Shown here: one piece after another, positions 34,771 to 45,958 of the stretch
Numbering within the stretch: the first letter of the stretch is position 1
Layout: each line of letters begins with the position of its first letter
Assembly: GCF_001552195.1 (NCBI RefSeq)
Contig: NZ_BCQS01000013.1
Coordinates: 248,001-312,000 of the forward strand
DNA: 64,000 bases
Source: Actinomadura latina NBRC 106108
Lineage (GTDB): Bacteria; Actinomycetota; Actinomycetes; Streptosporangiales; Streptosporangiaceae
Reading direction: 5' to 3'
The notes under the pieces: model-generated
Databases searched by the model: none
Told to the model about the DNA's origin: nothing
What the model saw: the letters and a program-made list of their open reading frames with translations, nothing else
Position numbers and translations under genes: made by a program

Positions 34771-35845
34771 CCGCCGGACGGCCGTACGTCCGGCCGCGCC
34801 AGGTGCGCGCCGGCCGCAGCACCGACCACGTCAGGCGCGCCGCGGTCAGCACGTCGCAGAACGGTGAGACCGCCAGGCCCATGCCCGGCCGCGCGTAACT
34901 GGCGCGCAGGGCCGTGGCCAGGAGAAGCCGCTGGACGAGCAGCCCGAGGTCCAGCGGTGTCGGCCGTCCCGTCACCAGCCGCAGCATCGGCAGGGTGAGG
35001 GTGAGCCAGACGACCGCGAGATCGGCCGCCAGCCCGCCGCTCCCGGTCACGTCCCGCAGCGAGATCGACCGTCCCCACTCGCGCCACACATCCGCGGCCG
35101 ACTCGTGCATATCGACGTCCAGCAGGGCGCCGGCGTCGCGGAAGGCGATCCGCCAGCCGTCCCGCGCGAGCAGCCGGCCGAGGGCGACGTCGTCGGTGAG
35201 ATGGCCGCGGACCCGCGCGAACCCGTCGGCCTGCGACATCCGGGACTTGCGGAAGGCCAGGCACTGGCCGTTCACCAGGAGCCGGCCCGGCGACGCGGCC
35301 TCCGGGCCGATCGGCCCGAACCGGTAGACCAGGCCGGCCAGGAACGAGGCGTGCAACGCCTGCTCGGCCACGCCGCCGCAGACGAACCGGGGTCCGGCCG
35401 ACACCAGATCGAAGCCGTCGAGCAGCGCCACGAGTTCCGCGCACAGCCCCGGCTTCGGGCGCGTGTCGGCGTCCAGCAGGACCACGAGCGGCCCTTCGGC
35501 GGCGCGCACGCCCTGATGCGACGCCCACTGCTTGCCGACCCAGCCGTCCGGCAGCGGCGCCCCGGGAACGACCTTGGCGCCCAGCCGTGCCGCGAGCCGT
35601 GCCGTGCCGTCGCGGGACTCGTCGTCCACGACGATCACCTCGGACACGTCGGGGTCCGCGAGCAGGGGCCGCACGCAGTCCCCGATCCGCGACTCCTCGT
35701 CCCGCGCCGGGATCACCACGGAGACCGGCCGCGGCGGCGGTCCGGAGAATCCGGGCACGAACGCCGCGGGACGGTTCCGGCCGCGCGCCAGCCGCGCGGC
35801 CACCACCCCGGCGGCCACCGTCTGGAGCGGTGTCAGCATCCTCAT
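34721..35845 (-). CDS. Family 2 glycosyltransferase (CrtQ-like)
   Basis: A 374-residue GT-A enzyme: VSVVIPARDEESRI, IVVDDESRDGT, LLDADTRPKPG (DxD) and GHLTDDVALGRLLARDG, then membrane segments near the C-terminus. It resembles staphylococcal CrtQ, which glycosylates diaponeurosporenoate. ATG 35845 overlaps the stop of the upstream desaturase (ATGA). Its 3' end overlaps the convergent plsY gene by 50 bases. Likely sugar donor and carotenoid acceptor are inferred from context. Confidence 0.85.
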   Translation of the reverse strand: MRMLTPLQTVAAGVVAARLARGRNRPAAFVPGFSGPPPRPVSVVIPARDEESRIGDCVRPLLADPDVSEVIVVDDESRDGTARLAARLGAKVVPGAPLPDGWVGKQWASHQGVRAAEGPLVVLLDADTRPKPGLCAELVALLDGFDLVSAGPRFVCGGVAEQALHASFLAGLVYRFGPIGPEAASPGRLLVNGQCLAFRKSRMSQADGFARVRGHLTDDVALGRLLARDGWRIAFRDAGALLDVDMHESAADVWREWGRSISLRDVTGSGGLAADLAVVWLTLTLPMLRLVTGRPTPLDLGLLVQRLLLATALRASYARPGMGLAVSPFCDVLTAARLTWSVLRPARTWRGRTYGRPAVRRGAPPRRPVRSAAR

Positions 35846-37293
35846 CTCACCCGCACGCCCGTCCCGGCCGGCATGTCCCGCTCGACGAGCGAGGCGACGA
35901 TCCGGCCGCCCATCGCGACCAGCGGCAGGCCACCGCCCGGATGCGCCGACCCGCCCACCAGGTACAGCCCGCGCCGCGGCCCCCGGTTGCCCGGCCTGCG
36001 GAACGGCGCGAACGCCCCCCGGTAGGCGGTCCCGTAGATCGCCCCGCCCCACGCGCCGTACCGGTCGCGCAGGTCGGCGGGGGTGAACGACTCCACGAAC
36101 CGCAGCCGGCCCGACAGGTCGTGCCCGCGGCGCGCCAGCCGGTCCAGCACCAGGTCCCGGTAGGCGTCCGGGGTCAGCGGCCAGCGGCCCGGATCGCCGG
36201 CCGGGACGTTGACCAGCAGCACCCAGTTCTCGGTCCCGGCCGGCGCCTGGGACGGGTCGTCCACCGCCGAGCAGCCGATGTAGATCGTCGGGTCCTCCGG
36301 CGGCACCCCGCGTTCGAAGATGTCGCCGAACTCCCGCCGGTAGTCGGCCGAGAAGACGACGGAATGGTGCGGCAGCCCCTCGGTGCGTCCCTCCACGCCG
36401 GCGAGCAGCAGGAACGCCGACGAGGACGGGCCCAGCCGGCCGATCCTGCGCAGCCTCCGCCGATCCGGCAGCAACCGGCCGTACAGGGCCGCGGCGTCGG
36501 CGTTCACCACCACGGCGTCGCCGCTCACCCGCTCCCCCGACGCCAGCGCCACGCCCGACACCGCCGACCGGTCGGCGATCACCTCCACCACCTCGCTGCC
36601 GGTGCGGACGTCCACACCGGCCTCGACGAGCAGCCGGGTCAGGTCGCCGGCGAGCCGGGGCAGCCCGCCCGGCACGTACCAGCCCCCCTCCCCGTGCTCG
36701 ATCGCCGGGACGCAGCCGAGCGCGGCCGGCGCCCGGTACGGGCTCGACCCCGCATACGTCGCATACCGGCCGACGTACTGGCGCAGCCGCGGGTCGCGGA
36801 AGAACCGGCGGGCCAGGCCGTCCAGCGTCCGGCCCGGGGCGACCGCGGCCAGGTCGCCGATCCGCGCCCGCTCGGGGCGGCGGCCCAGCGGTCCCGCGAA
36901 GAACGTCCGGCGCGACGCGTCCAGGCAGCTCGCCGCCCAGCGGTGGAAGGCGCGCCACGCCTCCCCCTCCCCGGGGGCCAGCCGCTCGACCCGCGCCGCC
37001 ATCCGATCCGGATCGCGGCAGGCGCGCAGCTCGGACCCGTCGGCGAAGCGGTAGCGGCACAGTTCGTCCAGCTCCACGAGCTCGCGGGCGACGCCCAGCT
37101 CCCGGAAGATCCCCGGAAGGGTCAGCAGCGACGGCCCCAGCGAGAAGACGAACCCCGCACGCTCGCGCTCGGCGAGCTTCCCGCCGAGCCGGTCCAGCCG
37201 CTCGTACAGCCGGACCTCGTGGCCGCCCCGCGCCAGCAGCAGCGCGGCGACCATCCCGCCGACGCCGCCGCCGACCACGATCACCTCGGCCAT
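35842..37293 (-). CDS. Second CrtI-family carotenoid desaturase/oxidase
   Basis: A 483-residue FAD protein with IVVGGGVGGMVAALLLARGG, GFVFSLGPSLLTLPGIF, YVPGGLPRLAGDLTRLL and YLVGGSAHPGGGLPLVAMG. These last features are closer to CrtD/CrtN-CrtP-type enzymes than to the crtI at 30106. With CruF it probably desaturates the 3,4-position after 1,2-hydration, or oxidises an end group. It overlaps the CruF gene by 13 bases and the glycosyltransferase by four. Confidence 0.87.
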   Translation of the reverse strand: MAEVIVVGGGVGGMVAALLLARGGHEVRLYERLDRLGGKLAERERAGFVFSLGPSLLTLPGIFRELGVARELVELDELCRYRFADGSELRACRDPDRMAARVERLAPGEGEAWRAFHRWAASCLDASRRTFFAGPLGRRPERARIGDLAAVAPGRTLDGLARRFFRDPRLRQYVGRYATYAGSSPYRAPAALGCVPAIEHGEGGWYVPGGLPRLAGDLTRLLVEAGVDVRTGSEVVEVIADRSAVSGVALASGERVSGDAVVVNADAAALYGRLLPDRRRLRRIGRLGPSSSAFLLLAGVEGRTEGLPHHSVVFSADYRREFGDIFERGVPPEDPTIYIGCSAVDDPSQAPAGTENWVLLVNVPAGDPGRWPLTPDAYRDLVLDRLARRGHDLSGRLRFVESFTPADLRDRYGAWGGAIYGTAYRGAFAPFRRPGNRGPRRGLYLVGGSAHPGGGLPLVAMGGRIVASLVERDMPAGTGVRVR

Positions 37294-38075
37294 CGACGCC
37301 TCCAGGCCAGGACGGAGAACGTCCCCATCGCCGCCCCGCCGGCCGCGGCCACCCCCCGGTCCGGGGGGTCGAACACCGCGGCGAACGCCAGCGTCTCCAT
37401 CACCGTCATCACCCCGTAGATCGCGACGAGCCCCCTGGACGCGGGCGCCCGCGTCCGTCCGACGATCATGTCGATCATTCCCATGACCAGCAGCGATACC
37501 ACCAGCCATCCCGCGAAGTTGCTGAGCGGCACGCCCCGGTACGGCCCTTCGTCCGCCCACCTCCACAGGTCCAGCCGGAGCATCTGCGGATCCAGGAACA
37601 GGTCCCACGCCGTCAACGCCAGCGCGCCCGCCGCCCACCTCCTGGGCCCGCTCTCCGGGACGATCGCGGTGGCGACCGCATGCGCGGCCAGCCCCATCCC
37701 GCCCCACGCCAACGCCACGATCACCGGCACACCGCCCAGCTGAGGCCGCAGCAGCGACGTATAGGAGTACTCCCCGAACGGAACACCCGTGCGGACACCG
37801 ATCCACTCCGCCGCATACCCCCCGACCACCGCGGCGCCGAAGGCCCCGGCCGCGCGGCCGGTCCCGTCCCGTCCCGCGGCGAACGCCACCGCGCTCGCCG
37901 CCAGCAGCACCACGACGACGCTCGTCAACCGGATCGGCTCGGGCCGCACCCCCGACACGACCTGCGCCACCACCATCGCGCCCAGCGACCCGGCCCCCGC
38001 GAGCGCCCAGGCCCTCGCCCGCCGCTCGACGCCGCTCGCACGCCGTCCGGCCCACCGCCCGCGCACCTGCCCCAT
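37281..38075 (-). CDS. CruF-like carotenoid 1,2-hydratase (DUF422)
   Basis: A 264-residue membrane protein with about seven hydrophobic segments and the DUF422 signatures YAAEWIGVRTGVPFGEYSYT, TAWDLFLDPQM and GVPLSNFAGWLVVSLLVMG. CruF adds water to the psi-end of acyclic carotenoids, giving a 1'-hydroxyl that can be glycosylated. First gene of the operon cruF-desaturase-glycosyltransferase. I chose ATG 38075, which follows GAAGG; upstream in-frame sequence runs into the methyltransferase remnant. Confidence 0.87.
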   Translation of the reverse strand: MGQVRGRWAGRRASGVERRARAWALAGAGSLGAMVVAQVVSGVRPEPIRLTSVVVVLLAASAVAFAAGRDGTGRAAGAFGAAVVGGYAAEWIGVRTGVPFGEYSYTSLLRPQLGGVPVIVALAWGGMGLAAHAVATAIVPESGPRRWAAGALALTAWDLFLDPQMLRLDLWRWADEGPYRGVPLSNFAGWLVVSLLVMGMIDMIVGRTRAPASRGLVAIYGVMTVMETLAFAAVFDPPDRGVAAAGGAAMGTFSVLAWRRRWPR

Positions 38076-38102
38076 ATACGGCCTTCGCAGGAGACCACCG
38101 CC

Positions 38103-38393
38103 GTGGATGCACCTTCCCTCCCAGGCGATGCGGCCCGCCCTGACTCGGCTGACAACCCGCGTCCCGCCGAGGTGCTGTGCCACGCCACCGTCTGGGAGAA
38201 CCGCCGGTTCCTGCAGCGCGTCGTCCACTACCTGGCCGAGGCCGGGATCGACCAGTTCATCGACCTCGGCACGGGGCTGCCCACCCAGGGCAACGTGCAT
38301 GAAGTCGCCCAGAAGGTCATCTCCGACGCGCACGTCGTCTACGTGGACGGCCCCCGGCGGGATCTCCGGTGGACGGCGGGCGCCCCGGGGTAG
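38103..38393 (+). pseudogene. Truncated SAM-dependent methyltransferase (DUF574 type)
   Basis: From GTG 38103 the frame encodes ENRRFLQRVVHYLAEAGIDQ, then FIDLGTGLPTQGNVHEVAQK and ISDAHVVYVD. This is the N-terminal third of the actinobacterial SAM_MT family, including the SAM loop. The homology stops at VYVD and the protein ends 14 residues later. The usual opening (RVWNYWLGGKDN) is reduced to AEVLCHATVWENRR. A complete paralogue is 1.1 kb away at 39528-40316. Confidence 0.75.
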
Positions 38394-38618
38394 TGGGTCT
38401 GTGCGCCCGCCGCCCGGTCTGGAGGCGGAACCGATCAGCGGAGCGGCATCTCGTCGTTCTCCGCGTGGACCGCGTCGGTGTCGGGATGGCTTCGGTGCCG
38501 CCATTGAGCCACCTTCGATCAGATCCTGTCAACATCGCTCATATAACGACATCATCGGGCCAGTACAGCGTCACCCCGCCCGCAGGGTCATGACAGATAT
38601 TGATCGGACTTGCGAGAG

Positions 38619-39413
38619 CTAGGCGTCGCCCGGGACGGCGGCGACCCAGACGTCGACCCCCGCGTTCTCGATCTCCTCCAGCTCCGGCTTCGGCGCCCGG
38701 GCGTCGGTCACCAGGAAGGCGATCTCGTCGGCCGGGACCGTCTGGAACATGGTGTCGACGCCCACCTTCGTGTGGTCGACCAGCGCGACCACCTCCTGGG
38801 CGGCGTGCGCGAGGGCGCGGTCGACGCCGGCGACCAGCATGTTCGGCGTGGACAGGCCGCGTTCGGCCGTCAGCCCGTTGCCGGAGATGAACGCCCGGCG
38901 GACCCGCAGGCTGGCGAGGGTCTGCTCGGCGGCGCCGCCGACCAGGGCGTGGATGGCGCCCCGCAGCGAGCCGCCCGTCATCACGACCTCGACGCCGCGC
39001 GCCTCGGTGAGGACCTGGGCGACGAGCAGCGAGTTGGTGACCACGGTGAGCGAGTCGAAGCCGAGCAGCTCGCGGGCGAGCTCCCGGGTGGTCGTGCCCG
39101 CGCCGACCACGATGGCGTCGCCCTCTTCGACGAGTTCGGCGGCGAGCCGCGCGATCGCCGTCTTCTCCTCCGCGGCGACCTTGGCCTTCTGCTGGAAGGT
39201 GGGCTCCCGGGACAGCCCGCCCGGCGCCACCGCGCCGCCGTGCCGGCGGTCGAGCAGCCCCTCCGCCTCCATCGCGCGGATGTCGCGGCGCACGGTCGCC
39301 TCGGACGCCTCCAGCGTGGCCGCCAGTTCGCGCATGGAGACCGCGCCGTTCACGCGGACCATCTCCAGCAGCCGTTGCCGCCGCTCGGCCGCGAACCCCG
39401 GACGACGTGCCAT
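38619..39413 (-). CDS. DeoR-family transcriptional regulator
   Basis: A 264-residue protein with an N-terminal DeoR helix-turn-helix (RRQRLLEMVRVNGAVSMREL, ASEATVRRDIRAMEAEGLL, RRHGGAV) and a C-terminal DeoRC sugar-phosphate-sensing domain (VVGAGTTTRELARELLG, TNSLLVAQVL, MTGGSLRG). Such proteins repress sugar uptake or catabolic operons, but no sugar operon is adjacent, so the target is unknown. ATG 39413 follows GGAAAGG. Confidence 0.9.
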   Translation of the reverse strand: MARRPGFAAERRQRLLEMVRVNGAVSMRELAATLEASEATVRRDIRAMEAEGLLDRRHGGAVAPGGLSREPTFQQKAKVAAEEKTAIARLAAELVEEGDAIVVGAGTTTRELARELLGFDSLTVVTNSLLVAQVLTEARGVEVVMTGGSLRGAIHALVGGAAEQTLASLRVRRAFISGNGLTAERGLSTPNMLVAGVDRALAHAAQEVVALVDHTKVGVDTMFQTVPADEIAFLVTDARAPKPELEEIENAGVDVWVAAVPGDA

Positions 39414-39527
39414 GGAGACCCTTTCCGGAACGATCCGACGATGACGGCGGGCACGTCGATGATGCCAGATCAGGCGGGCCGTCACCGGCCGCGCTCCGCC
39501 GCGTCCGGGGGCGGGCGCCGCTGGGCC

Positions 39528-40316
39528 TCAGGGCTTGCGGGCGACGGCTCCGTAGGCGTCGATGGGGGCCGGGGTGGTGTCGGGGCGCCATTCGCTGATC
39601 GGGACGAGTCCCGGCTCGACCATCTCCAGGCCCTCGAAGGCGCGGGCGAGCTGCTCGGGGCTGCGCAGGACGTAGGGGACGCCGCCGCTCTCGACGAGCT
39701 TCTCCGCGCCCTCGACGACCTCCGCGCCGGTGTCGGTGCCGTCCCACAGCACCAGGTGGCTGCCGGACGGCGTCGCGTCCATCACCCGCCCGACGATGGC
39801 GCGGAGCACGGTCAGGTCGGGCTCGTAGCCGAGCACGCCCATGAACATGACCGCGATGGGCTCGTCGAAGTCGAGCGTCTCGCGGGCGCCGGCGAGGATC
39901 AGGTCGGGCTCGTGGTAGTCGGCGTGGACGTAGGTCGTGGAGCCCGCACCGGTGGTGCTGCCCAGCAGGGCGCGCGCGTGCACGAGGACGAGGGGGTCGT
40001 TGTCGACGTAGACGATCCGCGACTCGGGCGCGATCCCCTGCGCGACCTCGTGGGTGTTCTGCATCGTGGGGAGGCCGGTCCCGATGTCGATGAACTGGCG
40101 GATGCCGGCCTCGCCGGCCAGGAAGCTCACCGCGCGGATGAGGAACCGCCGCGACAGCCGCGCCATCGTGACGATCTGCGGGTACACCTCGGCCACGGCG
40201 GCGCCGGCGGCGCGGTCGGCCTCGTAGTTGTCCTTGCCGCCCATCCAGTAGTTCCAGATCCGCGCCGCGTGCGGCACCTCGGATTCGACGGTGGCGGGGT
40301 CGACGGACTCGGCCAT
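39528..40316 (-). CDS. SAM-dependent methyltransferase (DUF574/SAM_MT type)
   Basis: A 262-residue Rossmann methyltransferase of the expanded actinobacterial family: ARIWNYWMGGKDNYEADRAA, IRQFIDIGTGLPTMQNTHEV, IVYVDNDPLVLVHARALL. These proteins are numerous in filamentous actinobacteria and substrates are mostly unknown. It stands alone, 115 bases downstream (on the other side) of the DeoR gene start, and is divergent from a lipoprotein gene. Confidence 0.9.
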   Translation of the reverse strand: MAESVDPATVESEVPHAARIWNYWMGGKDNYEADRAAGAAVAEVYPQIVTMARLSRRFLIRAVSFLAGEAGIRQFIDIGTGLPTMQNTHEVAQGIAPESRIVYVDNDPLVLVHARALLGSTTGAGSTTYVHADYHEPDLILAGARETLDFDEPIAVMFMGVLGYEPDLTVLRAIVGRVMDATPSGSHLVLWDGTDTGAEVVEGAEKLVESGGVPYVLRSPEQLARAFEGLEMVEPGLVPISEWRPDTTPAPIDAYGAVARKP

Positions 40317-40425
40317 GAGGGCCCCTTCCGGTCACGGCCGCGGGCTGCCCCGCGCGACGAGGACGTTGTACCGCATAAAATAGGCCATTCTCATGACGTT
40401 TTGGCGATGACCGACAAACGGAGAC

Positions 40426-41289
40426 GTGGTGTCCATTCGACGGCTCGCCGCGATCGCCGTGGCACTGCTCGCGCTCGCCTTTCTCGCAGCCTGCGGAGGC
40501 GGTGGCGGACCGCCCCCGCAGCGGGCCCGGATGGACGTCACGGTCCTCGACGACGGCGGCGCCGAGATCGATCTGCACGCGGCGGGACGGCTCTCGTCGG
40601 ACGCCGAGGTACGGGCCCTGACCGGACGCATTGCGCGGGAAATGTTCCCCACTGCCGAAAAAGTCCGTGTTCACACCAGAAAAGCGCGTGGTGTTCCCTT
40701 TGCTCGCGCCGAGATTCACCGCGCCTACCGGACGGGCCGGAAGGCGGCACTGCGGATCGACGCGTCCGGCGCCCTGCGGCGGCTCACCGCGAAGGGCTTT
40801 GAGGACACGGCGATGAGGCTGCGCGTCCCGCCGGTGCCGGGCACGGTGCGGGCGGACGGCGAACCGGCCGCGCGGCGCGCCTGGCGGCTGCGCGAGGGCG
40901 CGCCCGCGCCCGTCCTGGCGATCGAGATGAGGCCGCGGCCCGCCCGGTGGTACGGGGCGATGGCGCTGCCCGCGCTCGGCGCGCTCGGCGTCGCGCTCGG
41001 GTTCTTCGTGCGGCGCCGCGCCCTGGCGCTGCCCGCCGCCGGCCTCGCCGTCGCCACCGCCGTCCTCGCGGTCGTCCTCGCGGCGGGACGGCAGGGCGCC
41101 AACCTCGGCGTCGCGGGCCTGCTCGGCGGGACGGCGCTGAAGGCGGCGTCCGTCGCACCGCTGACGGCCGTGCCGCTCGGCCTGCCGGCCGCGATGCTGC
41201 TCGCCGCCGTGCTCGCCCGGTGGCTGACCGGCCCGCGGACCGGCGGCGCGCACGAGGCGCGGCCGCGGGACACCGGCGTGTTCTGGTGA
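40426..41289 (+). CDS. Predicted lipoprotein with C-terminal membrane helices
   Basis: A 287-residue protein with a lipoprotein signal peptide (LAFLAAC lipobox, Cys about 24). An extracytoplasmic domain rich in Arg follows. At the C-terminus are three or four hydrophobic helices (ALPALGALGVALGFFV, AGLAVATAVLAVVLAAG, LGLPAAMLLAAVLARWL). No family is recognised. AAACGGAGAC precedes tandem GTG codons at 40426 and 40429. Confidence 0.75.
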   Translation: MVSIRRLAAIAVALLALAFLAACGGGGGPPPQRARMDVTVLDDGGAEIDLHAAGRLSSDAEVRALTGRIAREMFPTAEKVRVHTRKARGVPFARAEIHRAYRTGRKAALRIDASGALRRLTAKGFEDTAMRLRVPPVPGTVRADGEPAARRAWRLREGAPAPVLAIEMRPRPARWYGAMALPALGALGVALGFFVRRRALALPAAGLAVATAVLAVVLAAGRQGANLGVAGLLGGTALKAASVAPLTAVPLGLPAAMLLAAVLARWLTGPRTGGAHEARPRDTGVFW

Positions 41290-41349
41290 CGCCCGCCCGA
41301 GGGGGACGCCCGCGCGGCCCCGGGGCCGATTGATCGTAAACTGAGGGTC

Positions 41350-41898
41350 ATGTCCGGCGATCGCCCCTCGTGCACCTGCGTGATGTGCCGTGACTACGGC
41401 GACCGCGACCGCCTGGACAACTTCCAGCTCCGCACGATCGTGCACGTCACCCAGTACGGGTGGAGCGTCGTCCTCGTGCAGCCCGACGCGGACGGGCCCG
41501 GCTGGGCGTACACGATCGGCCTGTGGCACAGCCACCGGGCGCCCGAGCTCGCGATGTTCGGCGGCGACGTGTACGAGACCGAGGAGATCCTCAACGTGCT
41601 CGGCCGGCAGACCGCCGAGGGGAACGGCCCGGCCGACGGCGAGCGCCGCGACGGCGTCGTCCGGGGCCAGCAGGCCGCGTTCCGGAACGCCGACCCGCTC
41701 TGGTACGACGGGCTGTTCGCGGGCGCGGTGGCGTTCTACCGGCGTCCCCCGCTGCCGATCCTGCAGGTCGTCTGGCCCAACCGGCACGGCCTGTTCCCGT
41801 GGCAGCCGGGCACCGACCTGCCGTTCCGGCACGCCCAGCCGTGGCTGTGGCTCGACCCGAAGCAGCACCCCATCGGCATCTGGACCCGGCGGCTCTGA
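41350..41898 (+). CDS. DUF4262 domain protein
   Basis: A 182-residue protein with the DUF4262 pattern: HVTQYGWSVVLVQPDADGPG, YTIGLWHSHRAPELAMFG, and C-terminal LQVVWPNRHGLFPWQPG. An N-terminal CTCVMC pair could bind metal but is not part of the domain. Function of the family is unknown; members are common in actinobacteria near toxin or antibiotic-response genes. Followed after 24 bases by the GNAT gene. Confidence 0.82.
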   Translation: MSGDRPSCTCVMCRDYGDRDRLDNFQLRTIVHVTQYGWSVVLVQPDADGPGWAYTIGLWHSHRAPELAMFGGDVYETEEILNVLGRQTAEGNGPADGERRDGVVRGQQAAFRNADPLWYDGLFAGAVAFYRRPPLPILQVVWPNRHGLFPWQPGTDLPFRHAQPWLWLDPKQHPIGIWTRRL

Positions 41899-41922
41899 CT
41901 CTCCGGGGCATACGATCGGCGG

Positions 41923-42510
41923 GTGTACGGGCCGCTCGCCGAGACCATCCGTACCCAGCGCCTCGTCCTGGAGCCGCTGGCGGTCCACCACGCGGACGAG
42001 ATGGCGCCCGTCCTGGACGACCCGCGCCTGCACCGCTACATCGGCGGCGAGCCCCTCACCCGCGACGAGCTGCGCGCCCGCTACGCGCACCTGGTCGCGG
42101 GCCCGGCCCCGTTCCACCAGGAATGCTGGCTGAACTGGATCGTCCGCCGCGCCCGGGACGGGCAGGCCGTCGGCTACGTCCAGGCGACGGTCACGCCCGC
42201 GGCCCCCGGCTTCACCGTGACTCCCCCGTCGGCCGGGTCGACGGTCACGCCGGGGCCGCCGCGGCACATCGCGTCCGTCGCCTGGGTCATCGGCATGCCC
42301 TACCAGGGGTTCGGCTTCGCCACCGAGGCCGCCCGCGCCCTGCTGGGCTGGCTCGGCGCACACGGCGTCGGCGCGGTCGTCGCGACCGTCCACCCGGCCA
42401 ACCGCGCGTCCGCCGCCGTGGCGTCGAAGATCGGCCTGCGCGCCACGGGCGAGACCCGCGACGACGAGGTCGTCTGGCGGCTGCCGCCCCCGGGCGTACC
42501 GCCTCCGTGA
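41923..42510 (+). CDS. GNAT-family N-acetyltransferase
   Basis: A 195-residue RimJ/RimL-type acetyltransferase: TIRTQRLVLEPL at the start and acetyl-CoA binding region VIGMPYQGFGFATEAARALL, then VATVHPANRASAAVASKIGL. Between core strands it carries a 25-residue Pro/Thr-rich insertion (PAAPGFTVTPPSAGSTVTPG) that looks like a flexible linker. GTG 41923 is the first start matching the family. Substrate not predictable. Confidence 0.85.
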   Translation: MYGPLAETIRTQRLVLEPLAVHHADEMAPVLDDPRLHRYIGGEPLTRDELRARYAHLVAGPAPFHQECWLNWIVRRARDGQAVGYVQATVTPAAPGFTVTPPSAGSTVTPGPPRHIASVAWVIGMPYQGFGFATEAARALLGWLGAHGVGAVVATVHPANRASAAVASKIGLRATGETRDDEVVWRLPPPGVPPP

Positions 42511-42598
42511 CACTCTGGTGGCGGCCCGTGGCGCGCGGCGGGCCGGGCTCTTAGGCCACAATCGATGGGTCGGGACGGATCGGCCGGGAGGGGAGAGC

Positions 42599-44688
<2,090 letters not shown>

Positions 44689-44692
<4 letters not shown>

Positions 44693-45090
44693 GCGCGGGT
44701 CACCCGGATGGCGGTGAGGAAGACCAGGACGAGCGTCGCGACCGCCACCGCGCCGTGGACGGCGACGGCCGCGGCCGGGAACGACTGTTCCGCGCCGCGG
44801 GCGTGCCGGCCGCCGCGGCCGACGAGCCAGCGGGTGAACAGCATGAACCCCTGCAGGGCGACGACCAGCAGCGCCGCGAACGCCCCCCACGCGTAGCCGG
44901 CGGTCCCGGTGGCCAGGTAGGCGACCCAGACGCCGAGGCCGCCTGCCGCCGCCAGCGGATGACCGACCACGACCAGGATCGGAAACCGCGTCACCTTCGT
45001 CGAACGCCCCCCGTTCAGGATCCAGATGACCAGCAGGTAGCCGCCCGCGACGGCGGCGAGGATCCACGCGCCCAATGCCGCGTACTCCAC
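44689..45090 (-). CDS. Four-helix membrane protein, hypothetical
   Basis: About 133 residues with four hydrophobic segments (LGAWILAAVAGGYLLVIWIL, FPILVVVGHPLAAAGGLGVW, GAFAALLVVALQGFMLFTRW, AVAVHGAVAVATLVLVFLTA) separated by short polar loops. GTG 45090 follows GGGAGCGGGG; a longer in-frame start at 45162 adds an unlikely Cys/Arg-rich tail. No family recognised. Confidence 0.7.
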
Positions 45091-45232
45091 CCCCCGCTCC
45101 CTTCTGTGCACTTCTGCTCCCCGTCCCCGAGGGCAAGTGTCGCCTCCAGACACTCCCGGCATGACGGATTCGTACAGATTGGTGCACAGCCTGTTGCGCG
45201 GCCGTCCGGAACGGAACGTGCAGTAGCTTGAG

Positions 45233-45958
45233 ATGCCTATGCGGACTCTCTCTCCGGAGCCCGGCGAGGTCGATCTCGCCGAGCGCTACGCGTATCCGGC
45301 CGGGACCACCTGGCTGCGGGCGAACATGGTCGCCAGCCTGGACGGGGCCGCGCAGCGCGAGGAGCGCAGCGGCGGCCTCGGCAACGCCGCCGACCGGCAC
45401 CTGTTCCTGCTGCTGCGGGGGCTCGCCGACGTGGTCATCGTCGGCGCGGGCACGGTGCGGGCCGAGGGGTACGGGCCGGTCAAGCGCAGCGAGGGCTGGG
45501 GCGGCGTGCGGGACGCGCGCACCCCCGTGCCGCCGATCGCGGTCGTGTCCCGCACGCTCGACCTGGACTTCGACGCGCCGATCTTCACCGAGGCGCAGGT
45601 GCCGACGATCGTGCTGGCGACCGCGACCGCCGACCCGGTCCGGCTGAAGGCCGCGCGGGAGCGCGCCGACGTCATCATCGCCGGGAAGGACACGCTGGAC
45701 TTCTCCGTCGCCGTCCGGGAACTCGCCGCCCGCGGCCACAGGCGCCTGCTGTGCGAGGGCGGTCCGGGCGTCCTCGCGCAGGTGGTGGCGGCCGGGCTGC
45801 TGGACGAGCTGTGCCTCACGCTGAGCCCGGCGCTGCTCGGCGGGCGCGCGGTGCGGATCCTGAACGGGCCGGCGGTGCCCGTCCCGCCGGAGATGACGCT
45901 CGCCCACGCCCTGCAGGACGAGGAGTTCCTCTTCCTCCGCTACGTCCGCAACCGGTAG
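45233..45958 (+). CDS. RibD C-terminal-type pyrimidine reductase
   Basis: A 241-residue dihydrofolate-reductase-fold protein of the RibD_C family: LRANMVASLDGAAQ, VVIVGAGTVRAEGYGPV, PPIAVVSRTLDLDF, RRLLCEGGPGVLAQVVAAGL. In riboflavin synthesis RibD reduces the aminouracil ring; stand-alone actinobacterial members include DHFR substitutes and F420-independent reductases. No deaminase domain. Tail-to-tail with a paralogue, overlapping it by 19 bases. Confidence 0.87.
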   Translation: MPMRTLSPEPGEVDLAERYAYPAGTTWLRANMVASLDGAAQREERSGGLGNAADRHLFLLLRGLADVVIVGAGTVRAEGYGPVKRSEGWGGVRDARTPVPPIAVVSRTLDLDFDAPIFTEAQVPTIVLATATADPVRLKAARERADVIIAGKDTLDFSVAVRELAARGHRRLLCEGGPGVLAQVVAAGLLDELCLTLSPALLGGRAVRILNGPAVPVPPEMTLAHALQDEEFLFLRYVRNR

